From: Cladopsammia gracilis
Taxonomy: Eukaryota; Cnidaria; Anthozoa; Scleractinia; Dendrophylliidae
DNA length: 64,000 nucleotides
Reading direction: 5' to 3'
Assembly (NCBI GenBank): GCA_022457155.1
Contig: JAJGOT010000165.1
Span: 879,501-943,500, forward strand
Shown here piece after piece: positions 24,734-33,185 of the stretch (position 1 is the stretch's first letter; each line of letters starts with the position of its first letter). The notes beneath the pieces were generated by a model, which worked only from the letters and a program-made list of their open reading frames with translations, did no database searches and had not been told where the DNA came from. The position numbers were made by a program, and so were the translations under genes.

Positions 24734-27190
24734 ATAGTAGTATTTGCTGCTGCTGCTGCTGCTGTGGTGGTAGTGGTAGCTACATTGTAATACTTACGAT
24801 TATGCACATCACTCCACTCTCCCACTGCAATCATGTGCCAACTAACGTTATCTCCATGACACATGTCAAGCCCTGGTAGATTCCCATATATGAAACCATT
24901 AATGGACGCCATCTTGTTACTTGCCCTGAATGCAGCGTCGGATTTCTTCTCCTTGGTGACTTCCGGATTGTCGGAGAAGCTTTGAATGTTGTCATCCAAA
25001 AGCCAGCTTTTGTTCTCGTCCATCTCGGTAAAGAGAAGGACGAATTCTTTGTCGATATTTTTTCTTTGAACGCTGTTTCCCATCAGAACTCCTCGCTTGC
25101 AGATCAACAGTGGACCTAAATATTATTAAAATTTTCGAACTTGATCTATTATAACCCCTGTATTATAACCTTTACCAATGATATTATTAAGAGAGCCAAC
25201 AGCACGCATTGAAGACGTTCTTGAGAAACATAAGAACACTGGTCAACACTCTACAACACCAAAACCATAGTAACAAAGAAAACAAGAACAAGAAGTCTAA
25301 TAGAAACAACAACAATAACAGCATATTCTAGTGCTACTCACACCGGTCCTGTATAAAGTCGCTTGATTTCAAGTGTGATTTTTCAAATTAAGGACTTTTG
25401 AGCAGAATTTTCGTCTGTGAGTGAGATCCTAAAATATGAAAATTCAAGTGTGCAAAGCTAATGAACATATAAACTACCGGCGATTTTCGCTGCGATTTCA
25501 GAAACGTTGAGCATTGCGCAAGCGATGTTAGTATGGACTCACTCCATTTTAATGGATATTAAAATATCCTTGAATGAAGCTTTCATGACTAACAAAAATC
25601 TTCTTACGATGGCCTTTACTAACACCGCTTTTGAAAAGAAGTCAAAGAGATAATTACCGATCAAGCCTGTGTTTATGTCGTTTATGGACTTCACGTGAGA
25701 ATGATACATTCTGGTGACGCAATCATCGTCTGCTTGAGTTGGGGCGTGCTCCTCATTTACAATCCACGTGTAAACATGAGATTTATTGGGTTCCACTGAG
25801 TCGTCTCTCTTTTGCTCCGCACTGCTGTGATCGGCATAAATGGCTCCTTCATCTCCCTTATTATAGAAGACTGCATGAGAGTGAACCGTAAAAGCCCTAT
25901 TAGCTTTGTTTTTAAAATGGACCTTAATTGTGTCTCCCACTTCGCCTTTTATTATTGGACCCAAAAGGCCGAGATGCTGTGGATGGAGTTTCTCTTGTGT
26001 GAAGGTCGCATCTGTGTACTCCCGATACAATACCTTTTTGTACACCGTAGCTATTCGGCTTGCACCGCGTTGGGTGAAAGGCTCTGCTTGCCTTTGAAAC
26101 AGAAATTAAGAGAAAAATAAATAAATCAGACTACTTTTTCACCGCTTTGGCCGTTTTGAGTGACTTTTGACGTTTTCATAACAATCTGACCACTCAAGTC
26201 TCTTTTCCACTCTGAATCCGCCACTGGTATAGCACTCTCACAAAGCCTCGCTAGAGCGGATATTTAAAACATATTTTTGTGACGAGCAATTAGAACACAG
26301 CACAGTGAAGTAATGAAATTAAACCAATTATGAAAATGGTTGGTTCGGTTCTTTTCTGCCAATGTATAAGGCAACAAATCTCAATAGAAAATTTGAAAGC
26401 ACGCAGAGCAATATGTGTTCACAGAACTATTTGAATTCTCTGTTGGAAAGTTTGTCCATTTGAATAGGTCAACTGAGGACAATGAATAGCAAGGACTACC
26501 ACAGCCTTCATGTTGCATAAACATCATTAAATTTGTGTCCGAAGAAACGTTATTAATTAAATTGCAATGAAAATTCTAATATAAAATGAACCTGGAGATT
26601 GTATATCTAATTGTGTTACTTGGATAGCTAGAAATGCTAAATCGCCTACATTTGGATGAACTACTGGATAGTAACGTATAGTTTTGTACTGGACCTATCT
26701 CGCCATCCTATAGAATCAATTCTATACAAGTAAGTGCTTTCAATTGTTTCTTAAATTTTTGCTAAATGAACGTAAACTAATTTCATGATTTGATATGGCC
26801 GTTAACGTACATAAAGACAATTATGAAAAACACGGCTGCATGGCTGCGTTCTATTGGCCTTTATCATTTTCGGAAAATAATACGGGTGTGTATTAAGAGT
26901 CAGCATCATTTTTTTTATATAACAATTCAAAATTGTCACTTTTAAAAGTGACATCTCAAGGTTATATTCTGTTAATTCTTATTTCGGAGTATCGAATTTA
27001 GTGGAATGTACCATAAAATGACGTACCTGTCGTCTTGGAGTGGTATTCCTTTGATTTGGTTTTGTCCATTCGGTGCATAGTTCCATTCTCTTATCACTGC
27101 TGCAATGTAGTATTCACGAGTCACGGCACCGACCATCATAGGCAAACAACTCCACAGAACATGTAAGCTCACAGCAAAATTCAGCACCAT
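9763..27190 (-). CDS. Hephaestin/ceruloplasmin-like multicopper oxidase, 14 exons
   Basis: Exons join in phase, except at the 5' edge of exon 12: 27190-27027, 26091-25658, 25115-24798, 22138-21820, 21499-21304, 20873-20636, 20034-19858, 19107-18901, 17294-17045, 16776-16537, 16179-15954, about 13145-12662, 10477-10309, 9866-9763. The product is about 1,170 residues, close to vertebrate hephaestin and ceruloplasmin. It has a signal peptide, then three repeats of a two-cupredoxin unit, each beginning with a YYIAA-type strand and containing the 'EYTD.TF' and 'LG.(L/I)GP.I(K/R).EVGD' blocks. Family members oxidise Fe(II) to Fe(III) outside the cell with electrons passed to O2 through copper. HxH pairs that would form the trinuclear centre are intact in domains 1 and 6, and a full type 1 site (WLLHCHVNVHISGGM) is present in domain 6. 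Sites in domains 2 to 5 are lost or partial. The last exon suggests a GPI anchor. Ferroxidase activity is inferred from family, not shown. Confidence 0.93.
10309..10477 (-). CDS. Oxidase exon 13: domain 6 type 1/trinuclear copper motif
   Basis: Phase 0 in, phase 1 out. Encodes 'YDLLPESFATVSMIPDAVG' then WLLHCHVNVHISGGM and 'STLFTVLAPT'. This keeps the family signature H-C-H-x-x-x-H-x-x-x-x-M, supplying two trinuclear histidines and the Cys, His and Met of a type 1 site. Confidence 0.95.
10705..11018. mobile_element. Harbinger-type MITE in oxidase intron 12
   Basis: Termini AGGCC(A)TTTTACAC and GTGTAAACGGGCCT, flanked by TTA on both sides (10702-10704 and 11019-11021), fitting the 3-bp TWA duplication of PIF/Harbinger elements. 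314 bp, rich in 'gcgatttttgtcgc'-type motifs. Partial relatives lie at 6545 and 8087. Confidence 0.75.
12077..12638. mobile_element. Harbinger-type element with transposase remnant
   Basis: Terminal inverted repeats AGGCCGGCACACACTAGG (left) and its complement (right), flanked by TAA (12074-12076 and 12639-12641). 562 bp. A 42-codon reading frame from ATG 12260 contains 'DRKRWIREWLKKKD', and after a frame slip in an A run the next frame reads 'GAYYTYFVAE'. This order resembles the N terminus of PIF/Harbinger transposases. The element lies in oxidase intron 12, 20 nt from the exon 12 donor. Confidence 0.8.
12662..13145 (-). CDS. Oxidase exon 12: domain 6, 5' boundary uncertain
   Basis: Encodes 'DRQFVIMFNVFDETQNWYVE', 'AAINGYLFGNVPGLTM', 'EKVVWHILQVGG' and 'FHTVHFHGQTILY', then a GTAAGT donor at 12661. 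All three histidines of H-x-x-H-x-H are present. About 50 Asn/Thr-rich residues precede the recognised domain and have no counterpart in the sister domains. The two AG sites near 13146 and 13140 need a phase 2 donor, but exon 11 ends in phase 0; an in-frame AAG acceptor slightly further in, or a missed microexon, could reconcile this. Confidence 0.85.
13936..14177. mobile_element. GATCGC-rich MITE in oxidase intron 11
   Basis: Termini AGCCTGGTTTCCATAT and its complement, flanked by TAT (13933-13935, 14178-14180). The 242-bp body is almost entirely permutations of 'cgatcgcaa', with an internal second copy of the terminal motif at 14093-14106. Strongly self-complementary. Confidence 0.75.
14296..15879. 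mobile_element. TIR element, 1.58 kb, with nested insertion
   Basis: The left end, 'ttaggtggctcgactgggtt' through 'ctgagctc' (14296-14370), recurs inverted at 15800-15879. The body is shared with 33640-34330, and another left end occurs at 61523. A foldback element is inserted inside (14981-15531). Located in oxidase intron 11, ending 75 nt before exon 11. Confidence 0.75.
14981..15531. mobile_element. Foldback element nested in 14296-15879
   Basis: Two arms of about 245 bp (14981-15223, 15286-15531) are inverted and roughly 95% alike by eye, around a loop of about 60 bp. The terminus is 'taaagtgcccctgtgatcaa'. A partial copy of one arm is at 34527-34655. Confidence 0.85.
15954..16179 (-). 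CDS. Oxidase exon 11: domain 5, second part
   Basis: Encodes 'KQDEGSQYKDNTTAADKVDN', 'IYNYVWEVPERAGPGPNDTE', 'TWGYHSDVNPIKD' and 'SGLVGPLVICRK'. The second pair reads HSD instead of HSH. It appears to end in phase 0 at GTAAAT. Confidence 0.9.
16537..16776 (-). CDS. Oxidase exon 10: domain 5, first part
   Basis: Encodes 'NKKAIYREYTDATFSRQKQR', 'HLGIIGPVIKAEVGDTIEIV' and 'REYSIHPHGILY'. The HPHG pair is intact here. Phase 2 in and out. Confidence 0.93.
17045..17294 (-). CDS. Oxidase exon 9: end of domain 4 and start of domain 5
   Basis: Begins 'GSLATVQMTPDNPGEWKVVD', where the type 1 loop should follow W, but no Cys-His motif is present (the loop continues 'RTNSNLRGGSVAKYTV'). Domain 5 then opens with 'KRWYYIAAVEETWDYAPSG'. 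It ends in phase 2 at a GTAAGT donor. Confidence 0.92.
17785..17866. repeat. (TA)n(TG)n microsatellite
   Basis: About 34 TA units followed by 7 TG units, in oxidase intron 8. Confidence 0.95.
17938..18445. repeat. 23-bp minisatellite, about 20 copies
   Basis: Unit 'taatatacgagcatggtatg' plus 'tat', with a shorter variant lacking 'ta' and, from about 18300, a longer variant that includes 'attcaaacaaggttt'. In oxidase intron 8, immediately beyond the TA microsatellite. Confidence 0.9.
18901..19107 (-). CDS. Oxidase exon 8: domain 4, middle
   Basis: Encodes 'FKASNQMRNINGFMYGNLPG', 'MCKGDNVWWHLMGG' and 'VHSVYFYGNTF'. The family HFHG reads YFYG, so this HxH pair is lost, although the preceding His of VHS remains. 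It ends in phase 1 at a GTCAGT donor. Confidence 0.9.
19517..19697. mobile_element. Palindromic MITE in oxidase intron 7
   Basis: Arms of about 80 bp: 'aataggccatttccgagtta' and 'cgctatgcctcatta' at the left recur inverted at the right, around an AT-rich loop. A decayed relative is at about 20500-20600 in intron 6. Confidence 0.8.
19858..20034 (-). CDS. Oxidase exon 7: domain 4, first part
   Basis: Encodes 'GLIGPLIVCKKGALDENW', 'YEFFLRFAMTDEGLSWYLNE' and a variable loop. It ends in phase 1 at a GTAAGC donor. Confidence 0.9.
20636..20873 (-). CDS. Oxidase exon 6: domain 3, copper pairs lost
   Basis: Phase 0 in, phase 1 out. It encodes 'GSRNYSIHPLGVFYDKANEG', 'YHYRWTVPEAVAPTENDPPC' and 'WMYYSDVDSTKDIHSG'. 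The family motifs HPHG and MYHSHVD read HPLG and MYYSDVD here, so three of four histidines are replaced. Confidence 0.92.
21304..21499 (-). CDS. Oxidase exon 5: domain 3, first part
   Basis: Encodes 'GGRYKKAMYVEYTDDTF' and 'LGFLGPVIRAEVGDEIEVVF', ending after 'KNK' in phase 0 at a GTAATC donor. Confidence 0.93.
21820..22138 (-). CDS. Oxidase exon 4: end of domain 2 and start of domain 3
   Basis: Phase continues from exon 3. It encodes 'SFHGHTIKIKSHRRNTAIL', 'ATFITAYMKAWNPGTWLLNC', then the domain 3 opening 'KIYYIAADEVVWNYGPSD'. Where active members have W-L-L-H-C-H-x-x-x-H-x-x-x-x-(M/L), this reads WLLNCMRSGFFDKGM: Cys is kept, but the flanking and distal histidines are N, M and F. The acceptor lies next to Penelope-derived sequence. 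Confidence 0.92.
22145..22680 (+). mobile_element. Penelope-like element fragment with GIY-YIG domain
   Basis: The open frame 22224-22583 encodes 'NIQCGSCANDYVGYTNRHLH' with 'QRVAEH', then 'CLIYEMLIIKERQPSLNVQT', typical of the C-terminal GIY-YIG endonuclease of Penelope-like retroelements. It is flanked by inverted copies of about 90 bp (about 22150-22242 and 22533-22625) sharing 'ggatggaatctgtttgcacg'. It lies in oxidase intron 3, on the strand opposite to the gene. Confidence 0.85.
22694..22746. repeat. (TTA)n/(GTA)n microsatellite at LINE 3' end
   Basis: Lies exactly where the LINE 3' end meets the Penelope fragment; it could be the LINE's own tail or pre-existing sequence. Confidence 0.8.
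22747..24540 (-). mobile_element. 5'-truncated non-LTR retrotransposon (LINE), decayed
   Basis: Reverse transcriptase pieces in several frames on the minus strand: 'VYACFVDFRKAFDSV', then an in-frame TGA (24382-24380) where Trp is usual, 'RGVRQGCILSPLLFNLYINN' and 'LLYADDLIILSRS' (catalytic YADD), followed after frame changes by a C-terminal 'RLCPLCKSNQVENETHLLLQ'-type zinc-binding segment. Same strand as the oxidase, in intron 3. It looks like the CR1/L2 group, but the clade is not settled. Confidence 0.88.
24560..24780. repeat. AGT/AGC trinucleotide microsatellite
   Basis: About 70 imperfect triplets (AGT, AGC, AGA), ending in GCT repeats and 'ggtagtggtagc', about 17 nt from the exon 3 donor of the oxidase. 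Confidence 0.95.
24798..25115 (-). CDS. Oxidase exon 3: domain 2, first part
   Basis: It encodes 'GPLLICKRGVLMGN', 'FTEMDENKSWLLDDNI', 'INGFIYGNLPGLDMCHGD' and 'WSDVHN'. It ends AATC before a GTAAGT donor at 24797. A trinucleotide microsatellite begins about 17 nt inside the intron. Confidence 0.93.
25658..26091 (-). CDS. Oxidase exon 2: domain 1 with both HxH pairs
   Basis: Phase 2 in, phase 1 out (434 nt). It encodes 'VLYREYTDATF', 'LGLLGPIIKGEVGDTI', then 'VHSHAVFY' and 'MYHSHVKS'. The two HSH pairs match the domain 1 ligands of the trinuclear copper centre in ceruloplasmin. It ends at 'INTGLIG', where the family continues with 'PL.ICK.G' in the next exon. Confidence 0.93.
27027..27190 (-). 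CDS. Oxidase exon 1: signal peptide and start of domain 1
   Basis: Starts at ATG 27190 and ends in phase 2 at a GTACGT donor. It encodes a hydrophobic leader (about residues 1-22) followed by 'REYYIAAVIREWNYAPNG', the usual first strand of a hephaestin-family unit. No in-frame upstream ATG is needed, and the leader supports this start. Confidence 0.85.
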
Positions 27191-29089
27191 ATTGCTTCCA
27201 AATCTGCCAGGATAAACATAGCATTGCTACGTGATCTGTGCTAAGTTTAAACTGATCTAATTAAATTAACTATTAGCGTTACCTCGTCGGGGAGTGATAT
27301 AGTCGATATGCCTTTTTTTACTGAAGAGATGGACCTATGCATTGAACGCTTTATAATGGTTTCAATTAGCACGTTAGGAAATTCATAATGTATTTAGGCA
27401 CTGTATATTTAAGTAAATTGTCGTCTCGAACGAAATCCATTAGCACTTAAAAACAAAAACAGTTGTTCATGGGTCAATATTTTAAAAGAGGTACCATACA
27501 TGACGCAAATTATCATTGGTATGCTCACGCAAAAACAAGCACATCGAATTTAAATAAAAATAGGTTCTCTTTGCATGTCTTTGGGGAGCAATTTTGTGTC
27601 CACTTCACGCTACTAAATGTTTGGATATACGTACAGTTAACTCAACATTTCTTCTTTTAACATTTTGGGGTCTACCCAGTTCTACCCTATAGTTTATAGT
27701 TTTCTTAGTTGAAGCCAACGCTACATTGTCACCATTGTCATTGTTGCATAGCTGGAGTTTTTCTCAATACAACGCGCGCGTTCATTGGTTAATTCATGGT
27801 CACATGACATCTAAAACAAACAAACTGTTTACCGCCAAACGTCCAAAAGACCAGTTATGAACTGCTCCATAACGACTGTTAATTACAGAAAGCTTTTTAA
27901 GAAAAATAGATATTATGTCGATAAATAGGTGTTAATTTCTGTTGCAAATTGACGTTTTCAATTAACTTTACCCACTAACCTGCAAAGACGAAGAAAGAGT
28001 GTCCCACGAGATGATAGTCAAATGGATGCGGATTGAATGATCAACTATCAACAATAAGGACAATTGGATGGTAAATAAGTTACATATCGGGAGGGATGGT
28101 AGAAAGTGCCTGACTTTGAAAGTATAGAACTTTAGAAGGATATAGCCAATACTCACCAAACTTCGTGGTTTTTCTAAACTTTATTTGGCAACAATTTGAT
28201 GTGACAGATTTTTGCTCATGATGTGTAACGTTTCCGTGGCAGCCATACTTTGACAAGCATGTTTTCCCAAATTGTCTACTTAAATGAACTTTCCAACGGA
28301 ACATTTTTAACTTTCTTGCATTACATTTTACAATTAAAGATAATTTTAGGATTTTTCTTTTGATTTTGATTAATTTTGACTCGATTTCGGCGCTTTTCAA
28401 ACATGATGAAAATCCAAGATGGCGGACCCAAGATTGCCACCGTTCGGAATGATGACCGGCGCAATATTTTTAATATTCTTTAATATTCTTGAAGTTACAG
28501 AAGTTACTTGAATCCCCCCGCCCCTGGTCCTAGAAGACCAAAAATGCCCGGCCGTCTAAATAGGGTTAAGTGACAATGCGTAACAATAACAATAACTAGG
28601 CAATGCTCTATTGTTCCACGGCATTTCGCTTTCCCCACATAAGATTGTTTAAGTGTTTCGTACTGAGAATACATCAACCTATGGACAACATGTTTTTTTT
28701 AAATAAAATGTACTGGAACTTTATTTTAAAGTGATATCTCTTTTGTGCTACAAGATTTCATCCAATCGTAAAACTCCAAAACAATGGCCAAGAAAGGCTT
28801 CAAAGTTTTTATGTTTCCCACAGAATTTTGGTTGCATTAAAACTCAGAACAGTTTTCACTAAAAGGGAATCAATTAGTAAACTAGAGAGAAATAAATGCA
28901 CTACCTGGTTATGGTAGATTTTCACGTTTTAGCCAATGAGGTGGACGGTTTCAACAATCAATTAACACCTTTCTCAGCGCTGTAGGAACGAATTTGAAAG
29001 TGAGAGGGCACGATCCACTGTTGTCGGCCGAGACCCCTTCTCTACCCCCAATTTTACTCTACCCCCATTTTTTTTTATTTTCACCCGAA

Positions 29090-29090
<1 letters not shown>
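27191..29090. other. Upstream flank of the oxidase gene
   Basis: AT-rich. The oxidase promoter and 5' UTR should be in its first part, but I cannot place a start site. 28385-28450 has 'ccaagatggcggac'. No gene is supported. Confidence 0.5.

Positions 29091-29091
<1 letters not shown>

Positions 29092-29183
<92 letters not shown>
29092..29183. repeat. (GT)n microsatellite, about 46 units
   Basis: Uninterrupted GT run flanked by C/A-rich and G-rich stretches. Confidence 0.97.
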
Positions 29184-29184
<1 letters not shown>

Positions 29185-29587
29185 GAGGGGGGGCACGGGC
29201 CTACCCGGCCACCCCTACTCCTACGGGCCTGTTTCTGCATTCCTTGCCGTTAGGTTGCCTAGTTCTTACTAGGACCATTACTTAAACAGGCCGTTCACTT
29301 TTTCTTCAGTATGCGACGTTCACAGTGATAAGAATATATACAAAAGATCGAGATCTGACACGATTCAAATACTTATTTATACTTATATCTCTCCGTGCCA
29401 TGAGGTGCATAAGGCTTTAACGTTCTCCATATTGAATGTTGTAAGAGTTTAAAACAATTTGAAACAAATTTCTCTTTGATAAAAAAAAAGAAAGTTTGTA
29501 TAATAAATGAGAAAAATATATGAGTAAAATAAATGAGAAAGAATCCTAGCCGGTACGCAGGACGCCTCGGCCTGTTATACACTTAAT

Positions 29588-29716
29588 TCGATAAAGGTTG
29601 CTTTGGTCATTGGTAATTGGGCATTGGGAAGCTATTGTTTGGCAGTCACTCAAGCAAAGCATTGCATTGTGTGCCGTATGCCAAAATGCCAATGACCAAA
29701 GCAACCTTTATTGAAT
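29588..29716. mobile_element. Small TIR element
   Basis: 'aaaggttgctttggtcattg' at the left recurs inverted at 29688-29711. Non-coding, about 125 bp. Confidence 0.65.
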
Positions 29717-30484
29717 AAGGTACATATGAACCTACAGTAGTAAACTATGTGACCCAGCTCATGTGCTCTGTACACTGCAGTGAAATCGGCTGTAACGGTT
29801 TCGCGGGAAGCGGAATGGAGTTTAAAAATGATCGAGGCGGAATGCGAAATGCTATGGATTTGAAAGACATGTTGGTAATTATTCTCAACTTTAAACCTGA
29901 AGTAATTGCATTTGTCTTTTGAAGCGTGTCATCTCTAAATCTCGAAAGATGTTCTCACGTGCACTGTCCTCAATTTGAGCGAGACCCAATATATACTTAG
30001 TCAATTAGTTCGGCTTTGTTATATAGAAAATCGTAGTCGTCCGATGATGAGTTGATTTGGAATTTTTATTGAACATTGTAAAAATATTTATATACCCTCG
30101 AGCATGAGGGATATTCAAATATTGTCGCCAAGCTGTCTACATGATTTTCAAACCCCTCACACATCCTAGCCGCAGTCAGACATTTGTGAGTACATTATCG
30201 GGCTCTTGTCTATAAGCCAAGTGCCGGACTTAATTCGGTTGAAAGAAAGTTGGGATTTTCAAGTGGTTTATAGCGGAGCACTTGCCAGGCCGAAGGCCTG
30301 GCTGCGCAGCTCCATACTCATAGAACCTATGCCGTGATTTTTCATGGTCATGGCTAGCGGAATGTTTCGCGGGCGCGTGTTTGCCCGCCCGCCCGCCCGC
30401 CGTGTTGGAACAACATCCGGGATCTTGAAAGCAAGGCTTTGTTTTTCGCGCGGCCACACAGCCGTGAGCTCGGTAAACACTTTA

Positions 30485-30604
30485 GGCCCAGTTCAAACGT
30501 CGAACTTCACATGTGCCGAACCTATTGGAAATTAGCAAGAACAATAGATTTTGCTCATTTGCATTAGGTTCGGCACATGTGAAGTTCGACGTTTGAACTG
30601 GGCC
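30485..30604. mobile_element. Harbinger-type hairpin MITE
   Basis: Arms of about 43 bp, essentially perfect (GGCCCAGTTCAAACGTCGAA at the left), flanked by TTA on both sides (30482-30484, 30605-30607). Confidence 0.8.
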
Positions 30605-30949
30605 TTAGTTTTTTTTTTGTGTCTAGCGGAGAATTAAAGTCGTTATTTTCCTGCATTTTTTCGCGGTTTGCTACTCAAGACAGGGATACTAATTAAGGTA
30701 TACTCAGAAGCTGCTTTAGTGGAAAAAGACGAGCTTTCAGGGATAAAATCTTGCTTCGAGGAACTTCATGTATTACGTTTTTATCAATGCGAGAGATGTT
30801 TGTTTTCTACGGATTTCAGAACCAGAAGCGGAGATTTGAATTTCCAAACAAGCGAGAGACTTAAAGGTAAAACAGATTACAGTTTTCGATGAGAATTTAT
30901 GTTGATATCAATCTGTGAGTGACTTTTTATTAGTGTTATTGTTAGTTTT

Positions 30950-31590
30950 GGAAAATTGATTTTAAAACGTGCTTAAATTCAGTTGTATCGATCTCTTGAA
31001 TTTCATCGAAGAAAGCTTGAACTCGATGAGCTATAATTAAATAGTACGCGTTTTGCTTTTAAACGTAAACTAATGGAGATTTGAATAAATTTTTTCGAAA
31101 GAAGATTGTGTTGTCCATTTTTATGTGTTTGTTCATTCATTAGATAGATTGAAAAGCGATTTTATGTAAACAAAACAAGACTTTGATTTTATAGTACAGT
31201 TCTATCTTCACTCGCATCGCCTTATGCAAATATGTTTGTGTATTTTTGGAATTTTTGATTTTCAAATAAGTTTCTCGGGCAATTTTTGACAAACATAAAC
31301 TGTATTTTATTCGGAAACTAGTGGTACTAGTTATTCTAGACAGAGAAAAGTTGTTTTTGTGAACTTTTGTACGGTCTATAAAAATGTACTGTGCAGACGG
31401 TCGCGTAATACTGTTTTTGAGAATTGCTAAAATTGAAAATAGCCCGTTCGTCAATCTTAATTCTTGTGCTTCCAACCTTTCACCTTAGTTAAGTTTCACC
31501 TTAGTTAAGTTTCACCTTAGTTAAGCTTGTTCAAAGTGCGACGCTGTTAGGCTTGAGCTATGTATATATATTAGCCTGAGGCTAAGTGTT
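30950..31590. repeat. Dispersed duplication, copy 1 (partner 38215-38815)
   Basis: Shares long blocks with 38215-38815, such as 'cgtgcttaaattcagt', 'tttatgtaaacaaaacaaga' and 'gtactgtgcagacggtcgcg'. Neither copy has a convincing gene. Confidence 0.8.
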
Positions 31591-31599
31591 AGTAATCAC

Positions 31600-32312
31600 C
31601 TAAACTGCAGATACCGTGAACGATCCATTGCGTCACATTGGATCAAATACAAACAGTGATAAAGACCACTGCAAGCACCGATCAAACAATGTGAAAAGGC
31701 ATTCTCTCGAAATGGCACTACGGTTGGCCGGGCCTGACATGATCAGCGCTCAAAACTAGAAAGCAGACACAGACAGCTGTTTCGGGCTTATTATGCCCTC
31801 GTCAGTGTGTCATAGTTAGAACATAATGAGACTCGGAACCACTGCACCGATATCATATATGTCGCTAATCATTCTAGAAAGAACTGTGATAGGGAAAATT
31901 GCGCAACGGTCACGCCACAAACAATTGTGGCACGTGGCCAAAGAACAATTCAACCTAACAACCGATACATGTTAGTGCCATAGGGAGAGAAACAGGGAAT
32001 GACCAAACCCCCGGGCCAAACCATTCTTCTCCTTAAGATAGAGAGTGCAAATAGATCGGATCTATTCAGTAGACCACCACGGTATAAAAATAATAAGAAA
32101 TCAACTAAACTGCAGATACCGTGAACGATCCATTGCGTCACATTGGATCAAATACAAACAGTGATAAGCAACAGACCACTGCAAGCACCGATCAAACAAT
32201 GTGAAAAGGCATTCTCTCGAAATGGCACTACGGTCGGCCAAACCTGACATGATCAGCGCTCAAAACTAGAAAGCAGAGGATCGTTCACGGTATCTGCAGT
32301 TTAGTTGATTTA
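31600..32312. repeat. Direct and inverted repeat cluster
   Basis: Block 31600-31768 is repeated directly at 32100-32277 ('aactgcagataccgtgaacg' onward), and its first 30 bases recur inverted at 32279-32308. The motif 'gctgtttcgggcttattatg' with 'ccctcgtcagtg' at 31776-31808 is of a kind seen near Penelope-like elements. Confidence 0.75.
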
Positions 32313-32319
32313 AGTGTTA

Positions 32320-32945
32320 GTGACTTCATATCAGTTGACATAGCAACTTCAAGCTCATGTATAAATAGTATAATAAATAGGAGAAGAGGAGTTAGTGGTA
32401 TTGTAAATATGGAATTTGCTTGCTTGTGAATTATGCGCATTTACATTTGGTATGAGAGGTAACCCTGCGTGCATGTCATATTTCAGAATATTTCAATGCA
32501 AAATGTGCAATTGACTTTCCTTTGTGATTTAACCTTATACATGTCTGCTCAACGAAAAAAGAACCACGCAGTGGAATCATTCATGAATGACGAAACGAAA
32601 CACATCAAGTAAAAGGAACTTAACATTATTGCGGATTTGATGAGAGTTCCATTCTATAACGATTCCTTTTCTTTCTTTTCGAGCAACAGATGAATGGAAG
32701 TAGTAAAGTTGAACTTGAAGTTAAAGTTGACCTTGCATGCACGAGTGATTGCGAAAGACTGATGAAAGGTTCAAATGACGAAGTAAAGTGCATGACGGAT
32801 CACCTTGTGTGACCGGAAAAGAAAAGCGACTGTAAAACCAATCATAACAATTTTAGATTAATTCTCGTACCTTAGGGGCACTTACAAGACCCTTAAAGCT
32901 CGACTTCACTACTCGAACTGGGGAAGAGTCGTTTTTGTGAGTTTT
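32320..32945. other. Non-genic stretch
   Basis: AT-rich sequence with no supported gene or clear repeat. Confidence 0.4.
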
Positions 32946-32952
32946 TCGCCTT

Positions 32953-33185
32953 GCGATTACATGGCGAATTTCAGCCCGGTCAACCGGGCTGAAATTTCGT
33001 TGTGATTACATGACAGATTTCAGCCCGGGCTCAAATACAAACACAATAATCACTGCGCATGCCCAAGTTCAATTTCAGCCCGGGCTGAAACTTTGTTCAT
33101 GTAATCGCTAACTTCATTTTTCAGAGGATTTATTTCGGAAGCCGGGCTGAAATCTCAGCCCGGGCTGAAATTCTCCATGTAATCG
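32953..33185. mobile_element. TIR element with repeated TTCAGCCCGG motifs
   Basis: Ends GCGATTACATGG and CCATGTAATCGC. The interior has six or so copies of 'tttcagcccgggctgaaa' or halves of it, a palindrome in itself. Confidence 0.8.

Noticed and set aside
30668..30892. Short frame ending near a GTAAAA donor
   Set aside because: No similarity to a known protein, no partner exon and adjacent to a dispersed repeat.
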